A DNA stretch of 64,000 nt from Shewanella zhangzhouensis (GTDB lineage: Bacteria; Pseudomonadota; Gammaproteobacteria; Enterobacterales; Shewanellaceae), in NCBI RefSeq assembly GCF_019457615.1, contig NZ_CP080414.1:339501-403500 (forward strand). Direction: 5' to 3'. Below are positions 33,362-41,025 of the stretch, piece after piece (position 1 is the stretch's first letter; every line of letters starts with the position of its first letter). The notes under the pieces are model-generated. The model did no database searches and had not been told where the DNA came from. It saw nothing but the letters and a program-made list of their open reading frames with translations. The translations under genes and the position numbers were made by a program.

Positions 33362-33661
33362 AGCGCTCTCCATGAATATTCTGAACAGTTCTGTGAGTGT
33401 TTAGAATAAAAATTCTGGCGTTACATGTCACGAATGAATAGCGTGACATGTAACGGTTTGGGTTTAGTCATTAAAATTCAATTTGTTACATTCTGGTTTG
33501 TGAGTTGATAGTTTTAATTCTTTGTTCTCATTCCTGTATTTGCAGCACCGATAAATATCGCTCAATGTGCCCAAAATGGACAATTCCAGCGACGAGGATT
33601 GTACTCGGTGAACGGTATGATCGCTCATGACAAATCAAGATGTTATGGGAGATACCAACAT
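33362..33661. other. 300 bp noncoding region upstream of the replication-like module
   Basis: It contains a perfect 14-bp inverted repeat (33419-33455), AT-rich DNA with TTAAAATTCAATTTG, and no further gene apart from a possible GTG/ATG extension (33608/33617) of the AlpA-like frame. It is a candidate promoter/origin region. Confidence 0.5.
33419..33455. repeat. Perfect 14-bp inverted repeat CGTTACATGTCACG
   Basis: CGTTACATGTCACG (33419-33432) is exactly complementary to CGTGACATGTAACG (33442-33455) across a 9-base loop. There is no T-run on either side, so it is not an intrinsic terminator. The position upstream of AlpA and DUF927 genes fits an operator, replication origin or transfer origin. 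Confidence 0.8.
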
Positions 33662-33850
33662 ATGAATATCGCATCACTGAACAATCTACTCACGTATGAA
33701 GAAGTGTGTTCACTAACCAAACTATCCCAGCCAACTTTGCGCCGTTATGTCAAAGCTGGCAAGTTTCCTCAGCCCATCAAGCCTAATCCAATGGGCAAGG
33801 CTGTACGTTTCAGAGCGGTGGATGTTCGTCGCTGGATGGCAGAGTTGTAA
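33662..33850 (+). CDS. AlpA-like HTH protein (regulator / excisionase candidate)
   Basis: ATG 33662 with GGAGA upstream gives 62 residues: LLTYEEVCSLTKLSQPTLRRYV, then FPQPIKPNPMGKAVRFRAVDVRRWM. This is the AlpA/Phage_AlpA winged-helix fold, which in P4-like elements activates or directs integrase-mediated excision. It is followed 12 bases later by the DUF927 gene. Longer starts at 33608 (GTG) or 33617 (ATG) are possible but lack a good RBS. It is a leading candidate for the recombination directionality factor. Confidence 0.85.
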   Translation: MNIASLNNLLTYEEVCSLTKLSQPTLRRYVKAGKFPQPIKPNPMGKAVRFRAVDVRRWMAEL

Positions 33851-33862
33851 TAGGAAGCGATA

Positions 33863-35524
33863 ATGGAGTTTCGTCTAACTGATGCACATCTGGAATGCCT
33901 TGAAAAGGGCGATTGGCAGATTGTTGGCGGGTGGATAAGGGTTGTAGCCAGAACTCGGCGAAATACCCGTAAACATGGTTTTGGTGCGTTAATCCAGTGG
34001 CGCAACATGGATAGTGTTTTGCTACAGGACATAGTATTCAACCGGGTATTACATGGTGATCAGTCACGCCAGGTACGTGATGCCCTGATTGATTCGGGCT
34101 ATTGGTTAGAGCCCTATCCACAAAGCTGGTCGCGTTTGCAGCGCTATTTGCTGCAAGAGATTCTGAAAGCCCCTTCAGGAATTTGTGTCGATACTACGGG
34201 GTGGCATGACAGTGTTTATGTCACTCAGGATTGGTCCGTTGGTACAAACGCTGAACCTTATTACTACGCCGGTCAACTGAACGACTCGATGCTGAAATGC
34301 GCCGGCACTTTGGCGCAGTGGCAATCACAGGTGGGCGCTCTATGTACCGGAAATCCGTTGATGGTGTTTGTGGTGGGCGTGGCGCTATCCGCGCCGCTGC
34401 TACATCCAGCCGCCGTGGAGAACGGTATTTTTCATTTGGTCGGGCCTTCCTCCTCCGGGAAGACATCGCTACTTGAATTGGCGGCATCGGTTTACAGCGA
34501 TAGATCTTTCGTTCGCAGCTGGATTTCCACGGCGAATGGCTTGGCGGCGGTGGCCGCCGAGCAGCATGACATGTTACTCGCACTGGATGAAATTGGCCTG
34601 GCACGGCCAGAGGACGTCGATATTGCTGTTTACCATATAGTCGCGGGTACCAGTAAGCTGCGGGCAACGGAAAGCGGAGCACTCGCCAGACCTTCTCACT
34701 GGCGGACATTGGCGTTGAGCAGCGGTGAAGTTTGGCTGTCAGAAGTTTTTCAATCGCTTGGGAAGCGGCCTAAGGCCGGTCAACAGATCCGTTTGGTCGA
34801 AATACCTGTTTTTGGTCGATTTGGCACTTTTGATGCGTTGCATCGCTTTCAGTGTCCGCAACTGTTTGTCGATCATTTGAAGCTGCAGACCAGCCGGTAT
34901 CACGGGAGCCTGTTCCCCGAATGGATGAACCTGCTGACATCGACGGATGAGCTTGCCCACTACGCCAAGTCTGAGATCCAGCGGTTGGTTGATCAGTGGC
35001 GAACCAGCAATATGTCATCGCAGGTAATTCGCGTGCTGCAGCGCTTTGCACTGGTTGCAACGGTACTTTCTCTTGCTTCTAGAAATTACCTGGTGCCCTG
35101 GGATGAGGAAGAGTCCGTCGATTCAGTGAAGCAGGTTTGGATGCAGTGGCTGGCTGCTCGGGGTCATGTGATGAACTCTGAGGAACACCAAGTTCTGTCC
35201 CGCTTAAAAGTTTTGCTGCCGAAATGGGAGAAGGCTCTGCAACCACTCGGTCATCAAAATGCCACTTCTTTGCTGGGCTACATCCGAGAGCTTGATGGTG
35301 AGCGGCAATGGCTGATCGATAAGAAACAGTTTCTGCGGCAGCTGGACATGCCTGGCCAGTACATGCGTGAGGTGATGCCGATGCTCCAGCGGGGATGGCT
35401 TGCAACCAACGAGCCTGAGCGGGCAACGCTAAAACTCATGATCCAAGGTAAGTCCCATCGTTTTTTCGCACTGTGGCCTGAACGCATCTATGCCGGAATA
35501 CAGGAGCTGGAACTTGATGACTAA
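33863..35524 (+). CDS. DUF927-family ATPase (primase/helicase-like replication protein)
   Basis: The 553-residue protein has the DUF927 layout. An N-terminal ~100 residues precede GICVDTTGWHDSVYV. The P-loop is GPSSSGKTS at 194-202, a DEIG Walker B lies near 250, and SSGEVWL follows. DUF927 proteins are common in satellites, plasmids and islands as replicative helicase-like ATPases. It probably drives replication or maintenance of the excised island. It is flanked by two AlpA-like genes. Confidence 0.85.
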   Translation: MEFRLTDAHLECLEKGDWQIVGGWIRVVARTRRNTRKHGFGALIQWRNMDSVLLQDIVFNRVLHGDQSRQVRDALIDSGYWLEPYPQSWSRLQRYLLQEILKAPSGICVDTTGWHDSVYVTQDWSVGTNAEPYYYAGQLNDSMLKCAGTLAQWQSQVGALCTGNPLMVFVVGVALSAPLLHPAAVENGIFHLVGPSSSGKTSLLELAASVYSDRSFVRSWISTANGLAAVAAEQHDMLLALDEIGLARPEDVDIAVYHIVAGTSKLRATESGALARPSHWRTLALSSGEVWLSEVFQSLGKRPKAGQQIRLVEIPVFGRFGTFDALHRFQCPQLFVDHLKLQTSRYHGSLFPEWMNLLTSTDELAHYAKSEIQRLVDQWRTSNMSSQVIRVLQRFALVATVLSLASRNYLVPWDEEESVDSVKQVWMQWLAARGHVMNSEEHQVLSRLKVLLPKWEKALQPLGHQNATSLLGYIRELDGERQWLIDKKQFLRQLDMPGQYMREVMPMLQRGWLATNEPERATLKLMIQGKSHRFFALWPERIYAGIQELELDD

Positions 35525-35548
35525 TTTCCCAGTTTCCCACTTTTCCCA
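35525..35548 (-). repeat. TTTCCCA short tandem array, right copy (inverted)
   Basis: TTTCCCA occurs at 35525, 35533 and 35542 (periods 8 and 9), immediately after the DUF927 stop. Its reverse complement closely matches the TGGGAAA array at 19408-19430, placing a near-identical inverted pair ~16 kb apart within the island. Confidence 0.65.
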
Positions 35549-35571
35549 TTCAATCTCCGGAGGAAAACGTA

Positions 35572-35817
35572 ATGAATGAACAAACCTTCGTATTGCCCAC
35601 TGAAGATGTCCGTGCTCAAGTACTCAGCCAGTCTGGCCAGTGTGAACGACTGGTCAGAGAGCATGATCGCAGGGCGATTACCGGCGTCAGTCGCACACAG
35701 TGGTGGACCATGGAGCGGCAAGGGCTGGTGCCCAAACGGGTCAAGCTGAGCGCTCACTGTGTGGCGTGGCGACTTTCGGATCTGTTGTGGTGGATTGAAC
35801 AGCGAAAGGCCACTTGA
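35572..35817 (+). CDS. Second AlpA-like DNA-binding protein
   Basis: The 81-residue protein starts at ATG 35572 after GGAGGAAA. The ITGVSRTQWWTMERQGLVPKRV segment, then WRLSDLLWWI, has the AlpA/excisionase pattern (recognition helix, wing, and W at the end). It follows the DUF927 gene by 47 bases containing the TTTCCCA array. It may regulate the replication module or act in excision. Confidence 0.8.
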   Translation: MNEQTFVLPTEDVRAQVLSQSGQCERLVREHDRRAITGVSRTQWWTMERQGLVPKRVKLSAHCVAWRLSDLLWWIEQRKAT

Positions 35818-35856
35818 GCAAGATCAGATCCCCGACACATGGTGTGCTGGGGATTT

Positions 35857-36771
35857 TTATATCTTCAGGATTTTTTCGAGCCGGACGTAAGCTTCTACAT
35901 GCTTTTCGGGGGGCATCTTGGCCAAGTTTTGCAGTTTCCAGCGGACGGCAGGTAACCGGTCGATACCGGAGAGCTCAAGGAGTGACCAATCGGGTGTACG
36001 ATTTTTGAATGACAATAAAAACGCCCGCTCCTGTGGTGTCAGCGAGGTATGGATGAGCCTCACCAGCTGCTCCCGTGCCGCCTCCAGTTCAGCCTGTGGA
36101 ATGTCCTGATCGGCCATGTTACGAAATTCCCCTTCATAGACAGCGGAAATGTCTTTGAAGTGTGGCCTGAGCAGTTCGGCAATAGGCCGCGGGTGACTGA
36201 TGATGTACACCAGCAGTGCTTTGCGAAGGTCATCGGTGAGCCCTTCGCTATCGAGCAACTGCTTGATGTCGAAAAGATCTCGCGGGTGTTGGCGATCCAG
36301 CGCTGCGCAAATTTTGCCCGCATACAAATCCGCGAAGCTCACCACGGCCATCTCGGCAAAGCCAAACTCCTCTTCGACGGCTTCACTGACCGGCATGACC
36401 AGGGGCTCGTAAACCGTGCCGCGCAGTACGGGTGAGAGTTCAATTTTGATTTGAACGGCATCACGCTCCACCAGTAGACGCAGGGCATCCGCTTTATCCT
36501 GAAACGAACGGATAACCCTGGTATTTTCGAGACTGACCATGATGGTCGAGGCCAGTGCTCCAAGATTGTCCTTGATGGTCTTCAGGGCCTCATTCCGCTC
36601 CATCATGGGTAGAAAAACCAGATCGATATCGACCGAGAGCCGGGGAAAGTCACGAACGAACAAATTGATAGCCGTTCCACCTTTAAGGGCGAAACAGTCA
36701 TGCCGGGCAACGAAGGGAATGAGCTGCAGCAATAGCTGGACTTGTCGGTAGTAATGGCTTTGTCTATCCAT
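35857..36771 (-). CDS. abiEii: AbiEii nucleotidyltransferase toxin
   Basis: The 304-residue protein is an AbiEii/AbiGii-type toxin. The nucleotidyltransferase motif is KGGTAINLF (30-38) followed by DIDL (48-51), with a second conserved basic region (FADLYAGKICAALDRQHPRDLFDI) near 150. AbiEii toxins transfer nucleotides to target RNA (tRNA in studied homologues) and give abortive infection. The gene lies 5 bases after abiEi, the standard antitoxin-toxin order, and ends near the convergent AlpA-like gene. Confidence 0.9.
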   Translation of the reverse strand: MDRQSHYYRQVQLLLQLIPFVARHDCFALKGGTAINLFVRDFPRLSVDIDLVFLPMMERNEALKTIKDNLGALASTIMVSLENTRVIRSFQDKADALRLLVERDAVQIKIELSPVLRGTVYEPLVMPVSEAVEEEFGFAEMAVVSFADLYAGKICAALDRQHPRDLFDIKQLLDSEGLTDDLRKALLVYIISHPRPIAELLRPHFKDISAVYEGEFRNMADQDIPQAELEAAREQLVRLIHTSLTPQERAFLLSFKNRTPDWSLLELSGIDRLPAVRWKLQNLAKMPPEKHVEAYVRLEKILKI

Positions 36772-36776
36772 GTGCT

Positions 36777-37550
36777 TTACATCTCCTTCGGTACAGTGAT
36801 TTGCCAGGTTGGCTCCAGCCTGCCGCCCTTGGCGATCAGTCGCTTACCGGTTCCCAACTCATAACAATCAGGTTTCAGGTGCTTGAGCCAGGCGTGTTGG
36901 TGCCTTCCTGCCAACCAGAGAAAGAGCCGCTTCGCCTTGATGCTGCAACAGGCTTTCAGCAAGGCATCCAACTTGCGTGGTGAGAGGTTGTGAAGTCCCT
37001 GCATAAGCTGGTCAGCATGTTCAAAGCTGATGGTCTTGGGCATCGCTGCCAAGAGTTCCAGAATGGCTTTCTCTGGACAGGAATAGCGGAGTGGGGGGAG
37101 TGATGCCTGCCAAGTGTCTTGCCGGAGATACTTGTCGTCTTGCATCAGCGTCTCAGGCCACAGGCGGCGCGTACCGTGCCACTCAATCTGCGCTGGGATC
37201 TTGATTCTGTCCAGCCACTTGGGGAGCGCAGCATCGGAATAGATCTGAACCCTTGGTTTGCTTCCCTTGGACAGGTAATGACCGAGGCCTTCAAGCTCTA
37301 ACGCGGTTAAGCCTCCGACATGGATGGGGGCATCGGACATGCGCTGCAAAGAGGCAACGATGCCTTTCCAGGAGAGCCTTGCTTCCTGCCTGGAGTAAAC
37401 ACCTGCTGCAAGAGGGATCAGGGTCTGGTTGCGCACAGCATTGTCCAGAAAGTGCAAGTTGAGCCCTTGTGCCTCCAGCCATGATTTGGTGGCTACCATA
37501 TCCAAGGGCAGCACCTTCTGCAGCTGCTGTCTGGCTTCAGTATTGAGCAT
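36777..37550 (-). CDS. abiEi: AbiEi-type antitoxin
   Basis: The 257-residue protein has an N-terminal winged-helix region (about residues 1-90, VATKSWLEAQGL ... GVYSRQEA) and the AbiEi antitoxin C-domain (HVGGLTALELEGLGHYL). Type IV AbiEi antitoxins neutralise AbiEii without forming a stable complex and repress their own promoter by binding inverted repeats. A suitable repeat (ACGTCAA-TTA-TTGACGT) lies 37 bases upstream. It forms an operon with abiEii. Confidence 0.88.
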   Translation of the reverse strand: MLNTEARQQLQKVLPLDMVATKSWLEAQGLNLHFLDNAVRNQTLIPLAAGVYSRQEARLSWKGIVASLQRMSDAPIHVGGLTALELEGLGHYLSKGSKPRVQIYSDAALPKWLDRIKIPAQIEWHGTRRLWPETLMQDDKYLRQDTWQASLPPLRYSCPEKAILELLAAMPKTISFEHADQLMQGLHNLSPRKLDALLKACCSIKAKRLFLWLAGRHQHAWLKHLKPDCYELGTGKRLIAKGGRLEPTWQITVPKEM

Positions 37551-37586
37551 GGCTAGCCTCAGGGTGGTTTGTAAACAATAAAATAT

Positions 37587-37603
37587 ACGTCAATTATTGA
37601 CGT
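37587..37603. promoter_or_regulatory. AbiE operator candidate
   Basis: ACGTCAA-TTA-TTGACGT is a perfect inverted repeat with a 3-base spacer upstream of abiEi. AbiEi proteins repress by binding such repeats. It lies in the 131-base gap between abiEi and the integrase stop. Confidence 0.6.
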
Positions 37604-37681
37604 GATTTAGGAATTTATCAAACCAATCTGCTTCTGGAAGTTTGTATATTTGTCATTTCACGCCAATTAATACCGTGAAAA

Positions 37682-38950
37682 TTATGATTTGCAAACCGCA
37701 TCAAAATCGACAATCTTATTTGTCTCACTGCCATTAACAAAAGGGGCCAGCCACTCACCGAGCTTGGTATGTGCTTCTTTGCGCTCTTCAAAATAGGCAT
37801 GCCGGTTGTAGATCTCATCGACCCTATTTCCAGCTTGCTGATTCAGGCAACGCTTGGCAAGGCTGTCGTCAACCCCCATCTTACCGAGCATAGTTCTGGC
37901 GGTACCGCGCAAATCATGGACCCGGCGCTTATCAAACGAGAAGAAGCCCTGCTCAAACAACTTTTTCAGCGCATGGTTCAGGGTGTTCTCACACACGTGG
38001 GGAGTGCGAGCCTGCCTGCTTATCCGCCTGGCCGGGAACACCCAGTCACTGCCACAACTGCGGATCTTTAATTCTTCCAGCCATGACAGTGCCGGTTCAC
38101 TGAGTGGGATATCGATAGCACGGCGTTTCTTGGTGCGCTCTTTGGGGAGGTGCCACAGCCGATTCGTCAAGTCAAACTCGTGCCATGGAGCGGCCAAAAG
38201 CTCCATTTTTCTGGTACAGGTGGCTATCAGCAGGGCACATGCTAAGTAGTTTTCGCGGCTGAACTGTGCCGGGATCGCTCTGAGCTTGGTGAAGAACTCA
38301 ATCACTTCGGATTCGGTCATTGGGTAGTTAGCGGCTTGTTCCTCCCCGCCGGCATCCCTGGGACGGAACGGACTGGCTGGGTTGAACTGGGTTACGTCCA
38401 ACTTCATGCCGTGATCAAAGATGCGCTTGAGCATGCGCATAACGTCGTTGGAAATGGTTGGCCTCGGCGGTTTGTCGCCATAGCCGTTTGCGATGTCGCG
38501 CAGGATCTCACTGACATCGAGAGGCCTTATCTTCTCCAACTCGACTTTGCCAATGCGCCAGGCAATCTCGCGTTCGTAAAGGCTGCGTTCTTTCTCGTGT
38601 GTAGCAATTTCCCGTTGCCGTAGCTGGTAATAGTCGGCATACAGATCATTCAGGGTCTTGAAGGGATTACCGTTGACCTTTTGTCTTTCCTGAACCGGAT
38701 CGGCTCCCTCTCGCTTGATCGCCAACCTCAGCTTGGCCGCTTCATCCCGGGCATCGGCGAGTGACCAGTCAACTACCTTGCCTATGGTGTATTCACGCCG
38801 GAGTTTTGTGGCCGCGGTGGTATAGCGCAACATCCAGTAGGCATCGCCGCGCTTGGGGGTCATCAGATATAGTCCATCACCATCGGCATGCCGGACTGAA
38901 GGTTTTTCCTTGATCAGTTTCTTGACGGTTTTATCATGCAACTTGCCCAC
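37682..38950 (-). CDS. int: P4-like tyrosine integrase
   Basis: The 422-residue protein has an N-terminal arm-binding DUF4102-like domain (VRHADGDGLYLMTPKRGD), a SAM-like core-binding domain (about 100-195) and a C-terminal catalytic domain. Catalytic residues are Arg247 (CTRKMEL), HDLR with His345 and Arg348, and the nucleophile probably Tyr381 (IYNRHAYFEER). It is transcribed away from yicC, 186 bases from the yicC stop. It catalyses recombination between the island and the yicC 3' end. Inverted repeats and arm motifs lie in its upstream region. Confidence 0.95.
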   Translation of the reverse strand: MGKLHDKTVKKLIKEKPSVRHADGDGLYLMTPKRGDAYWMLRYTTAATKLRREYTIGKVVDWSLADARDEAAKLRLAIKREGADPVQERQKVNGNPFKTLNDLYADYYQLRQREIATHEKERSLYEREIAWRIGKVELEKIRPLDVSEILRDIANGYGDKPPRPTISNDVMRMLKRIFDHGMKLDVTQFNPASPFRPRDAGGEEQAANYPMTESEVIEFFTKLRAIPAQFSRENYLACALLIATCTRKMELLAAPWHEFDLTNRLWHLPKERTKKRRAIDIPLSEPALSWLEELKIRSCGSDWVFPARRISRQARTPHVCENTLNHALKKLFEQGFFSFDKRRVHDLRGTARTMLGKMGVDDSLAKRCLNQQAGNRVDEIYNRHAYFEERKEAHTKLGEWLAPFVNGSETNKIVDFDAVCKS

Positions 38951-38967
38951 TTTTCAGCCTCAAAAAA

Positions 38968-39020
38968 ATTGGGGAGTACAGTCTCACTCTGCAAACTATA
39001 GCGAGAAAATACTCCCCAAT
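38968..39020. repeat. 11-bp inverted repeat in integrase promoter region
   Basis: ATTGGGGAGTA (38968-38978) and TACTCCCCAAT (39010-39020) are perfect complements 31 bases apart, just upstream of int. They could be an operator for int, or integrase/excisionase binding sites. Confidence 0.75.
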
Positions 39021-39021
39021 C

Positions 39022-39040
39022 TACTACCCATAACTACCCA
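39022..39040 (+). promoter_or_regulatory. Paired integrase arm-type motifs, right end
   Basis: ACTACCCA occurs at 39023-39030 and 39033-39040, matching the doubled ACTACCC at the left end. They lie ~110-130 bases from the core site, a usual distance for arm sites. Confidence 0.6.
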
Positions 39041-39136
39041 AACAAGACAGGATAGCTTTGGATTTTATGACCTTCAAATCTACATAATAATTTGATTTTG
39101 AATCGTTTTATGTCAGTTGTTGACTTCCAACAAACA

Positions 39137-39160
39137 TCATTCAATATTCTGGATCTGCTC
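39137..39160 (-). repeat. Near attachment site inside yicC
   Basis: Minus strand codons GAG CAG ATC CAG AAT ATT GAA TGA end the current yicC. The core TGGATCTGCTC (39150-39160) equals that at 19237-19247. Codons to the left of the core (NIE-TGA) are supplied by the island. Confidence 0.9.
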
Positions 39161-40000
39161 TCGCATCTGCTCGATAAGTACTTTCAGCTCCACTGCGGCT
39201 GCGGTGATTTCTGTGCTGATGGACTTGGAGGCGAGGGTGTTCGACTCGCGGTTGAACTCCTGCATCATAAAGTCGAGGCGGCGTCCTTCGCTGCCACCCT
39301 TCTTGAGAATGCGGCGAGCCTCGGTGATGTGCGCCTCGAGGCGGTCCATCTCTTCGGCTACGTCGAGTTTTTGTGCCAGCAGCACCATTTCCTGCTCGAT
39401 ACGGGTGCTGTCGAGCTCCCCCTGAATCTCAGCAAGGCGGGACGTGAGCTTTTCACGTTGCCATTCAATCACCTTTGGCATGTGCTCGCGCACAATGGCG
39501 ATTTGACCTTCTACGGCGCTGAGACGGCTTTCCAGCATCTCCTTGATGGCGTTGCCTTCGCGGCCTCGCGCTTCCACAAACTGATCCAGTGCCTTATCGA
39601 AGGCGCCCAGCAGCTCGGCGCTGATGGCGTCCATGTCCTGCTCAGCGGTGGCAATGACTCCCGGCCAGCGCAAAATGTCGGTCAGGGCGATGTCGCCTTG
39701 TCCTGCTTCGGCCTTGAGCCAATTGGCCGCGCCCAAGAGCTGACGGGCGAGGTCCTGGTTGATGTTCAGTTCGGCGCCTGTGTCGCTGGCAACGTCATAG
39801 CGCAGATTGACTTCGACCTTTCCTCGGCTGAGGCGCTTTCTCAAGCGCTCACGCAGGGCTGGCTCGAGGCTGCGCAGCTGCTCTGGCAGGCGCAGGTAGG
39901 TTTCCAGATAGCGCTGATTCACTGAGCGGATTTCAAAAGAGGCATTGCCCCAGGCGGCTTTATGCTCGATACGGGCATAGGCGGTCATGCTGTGGATCAT
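39137..40000 (-). CDS. yicC: YicC/YloC-family endoribonuclease
   Basis: The protein is 287 residues from ATG 40000 (MIHSMTAYAR), the usual start and length of the family; longer upstream starts add an unrelated N-terminus. The N-terminal YicC domain has SFEIRSVNQRYLE and the DUF1732 C-terminal domain ends GREGNAIK ... EMREQIQNIE. Homologues are endoribonucleases that influence small-RNA turnover. The last codons come from the island, yet the protein is complete and differs from the displaced version only by Val to Ile at the third residue from the end. The gene is divergent from rph. Confidence 0.93.
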   Translation of the reverse strand: MIHSMTAYARIEHKAAWGNASFEIRSVNQRYLETYLRLPEQLRSLEPALRERLRKRLSRGKVEVNLRYDVASDTGAELNINQDLARQLLGAANWLKAEAGQGDIALTDILRWPGVIATAEQDMDAISAELLGAFDKALDQFVEARGREGNAIKEMLESRLSAVEGQIAIVREHMPKVIEWQREKLTSRLAEIQGELDSTRIEQEMVLLAQKLDVAEEMDRLEAHITEARRILKKGGSEGRRLDFMMQEFNRESNTLASKSISTEITAAAVELKVLIEQMREQIQNIE

Positions 40001-40207
40001 AGGGATTCCGGCTGATTTTCGGCTAAGTCTGGACGTCATTATAACCACAAGCCAGGCCAGCGTCATGGCCCTGAACGTGAGCAAAATCTGCTAATGACCG
40101 TTTACAACCCACGGAGTGTATTCAAAATCCACCGTGGCAACTCGCTCTGCATAGCCCTATAATAGGCAGCCAAATTATTGCGAAGTTCATACGTCACAGG
40201 AATCGCC

Positions 40208-40921
40208 ATGCGTCCAGGTAATCGTACCCCGGCTCAGACCCGCCCCATCAGCATCACCCGTAACTTTACTGCCCACGCCGAAGGCTCTGTGTTGGTGGAG
40301 TTTGGCGAAACCAAGGTGCTGTGTACCGCCAGTTTCACCGAGGGTGTACCACGCTTCCTTAAGGGCAGTGGTCAGGGTTGGTTGACTGCCGAATACGGCA
40401 TGCTGCCACGTTCTACCCACAGCCGTATGGACCGCGAAGCCGCCCGTGGCAAGCAGTCTGGCCGTACCCAGGAAATCCAGCGTCTGATTGGCCGTGCACT
40501 GCGCGCCGCCGTGGATCTGAAGCAGTTGGGCGAAAACACCATAGTGGTGGACTGTGACGTTATTCAGGCCGATGGTGGCACCCGCACTGCGGCTATCACT
40601 GGTGCCTGTGTGGCGCTGGTGGATGCGCTGAACTGGGCCCGCGGCAAGGGGCTGGTGAAAGCCAATCCGCTGAAGTTTTTGATTGCCGCCGTGAGCGTGG
40701 GTATTCACAACGGCGAAGCCATCTGTGACCTCGAGTATGTGGAAGACAGCGCCGCCGAGACCGATATGAACGTGGTGATGACTGAAACCGGCAAGATTAT
40801 CGAAGTTCAGGGCACCGCGGAGGGTGAGCCCTTCACCCACGAAGAGTTGCTGACCATGCTGGAGCTGGCCAAGCACGGTATCCGTGAGATCATCGATACC
40901 CAGAAAGCGGCTCTGAACTGA
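40208..40921 (+). CDS. rph: Ribonuclease PH
   Basis: The 237-residue protein has the typical start [10 protein letters not shown], then [17 protein letters not shown], the phosphate-binding [15 protein letters not shown] and [15 protein letters not shown]. RNase PH trims tRNA 3' ends using phosphate. It is divergent from yicC across ~207 bases and lies 104 bases before pyrE in the same direction, an arrangement conserved in gammaproteobacteria. The upstream in-frame start at 40178 adds ten unlikely residues. Confidence 0.95.
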
Positions 40922-40939
40922 TTGCAGAATTGATTTTTT

Positions 40940-40964
40940 AAAGGCTCCGAGAGGGGCCTTTTTG
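40940..40964 (+). terminator. Hairpin with T-run after rph
   Basis: AAGGCTCC and GGGGCCTT pair imperfectly around GAGA and are followed by TTT. This is a modest terminator, or a pyrimidine-sensitive attenuator between rph and pyrE as described in enterobacteria. Confidence 0.55.
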
Positions 40965-41025
40965 CCACCCTACACCTTGTAAAATTGGCGGCTTGGGCTG
41001 CCAGACACATGATAGAGGAAAGACA

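Larger units (their letters stand above)
19237..39160. mobile_element. ~19.9 kb genomic island integrated in the 3' end of yicC
   Basis: The element is bounded by 11-bp direct repeats of the yicC 3' end. It carries a P4-like tyrosine integrase next to yicC, paired integrase arm-type motifs (ACTACCC) at both ends, AlpA-like excisionase/regulator candidates, a DUF927 ATPase, an AbiE pair and a long defence operon. It has no capsid, tail, relaxase or conjugation genes, so it would need a helper for transfer. The yicC 3' end is the known target of the mobilizable islands moved by SXT/R391-type conjugative elements in Vibrio. Whether this belongs to that family is inference. Confidence 0.93.

Noticed and set aside
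39100..39240. tRNA gene as the integration target
   Set aside because: No cloverleaf is found; the duplicated core encodes the last residues of yicC.
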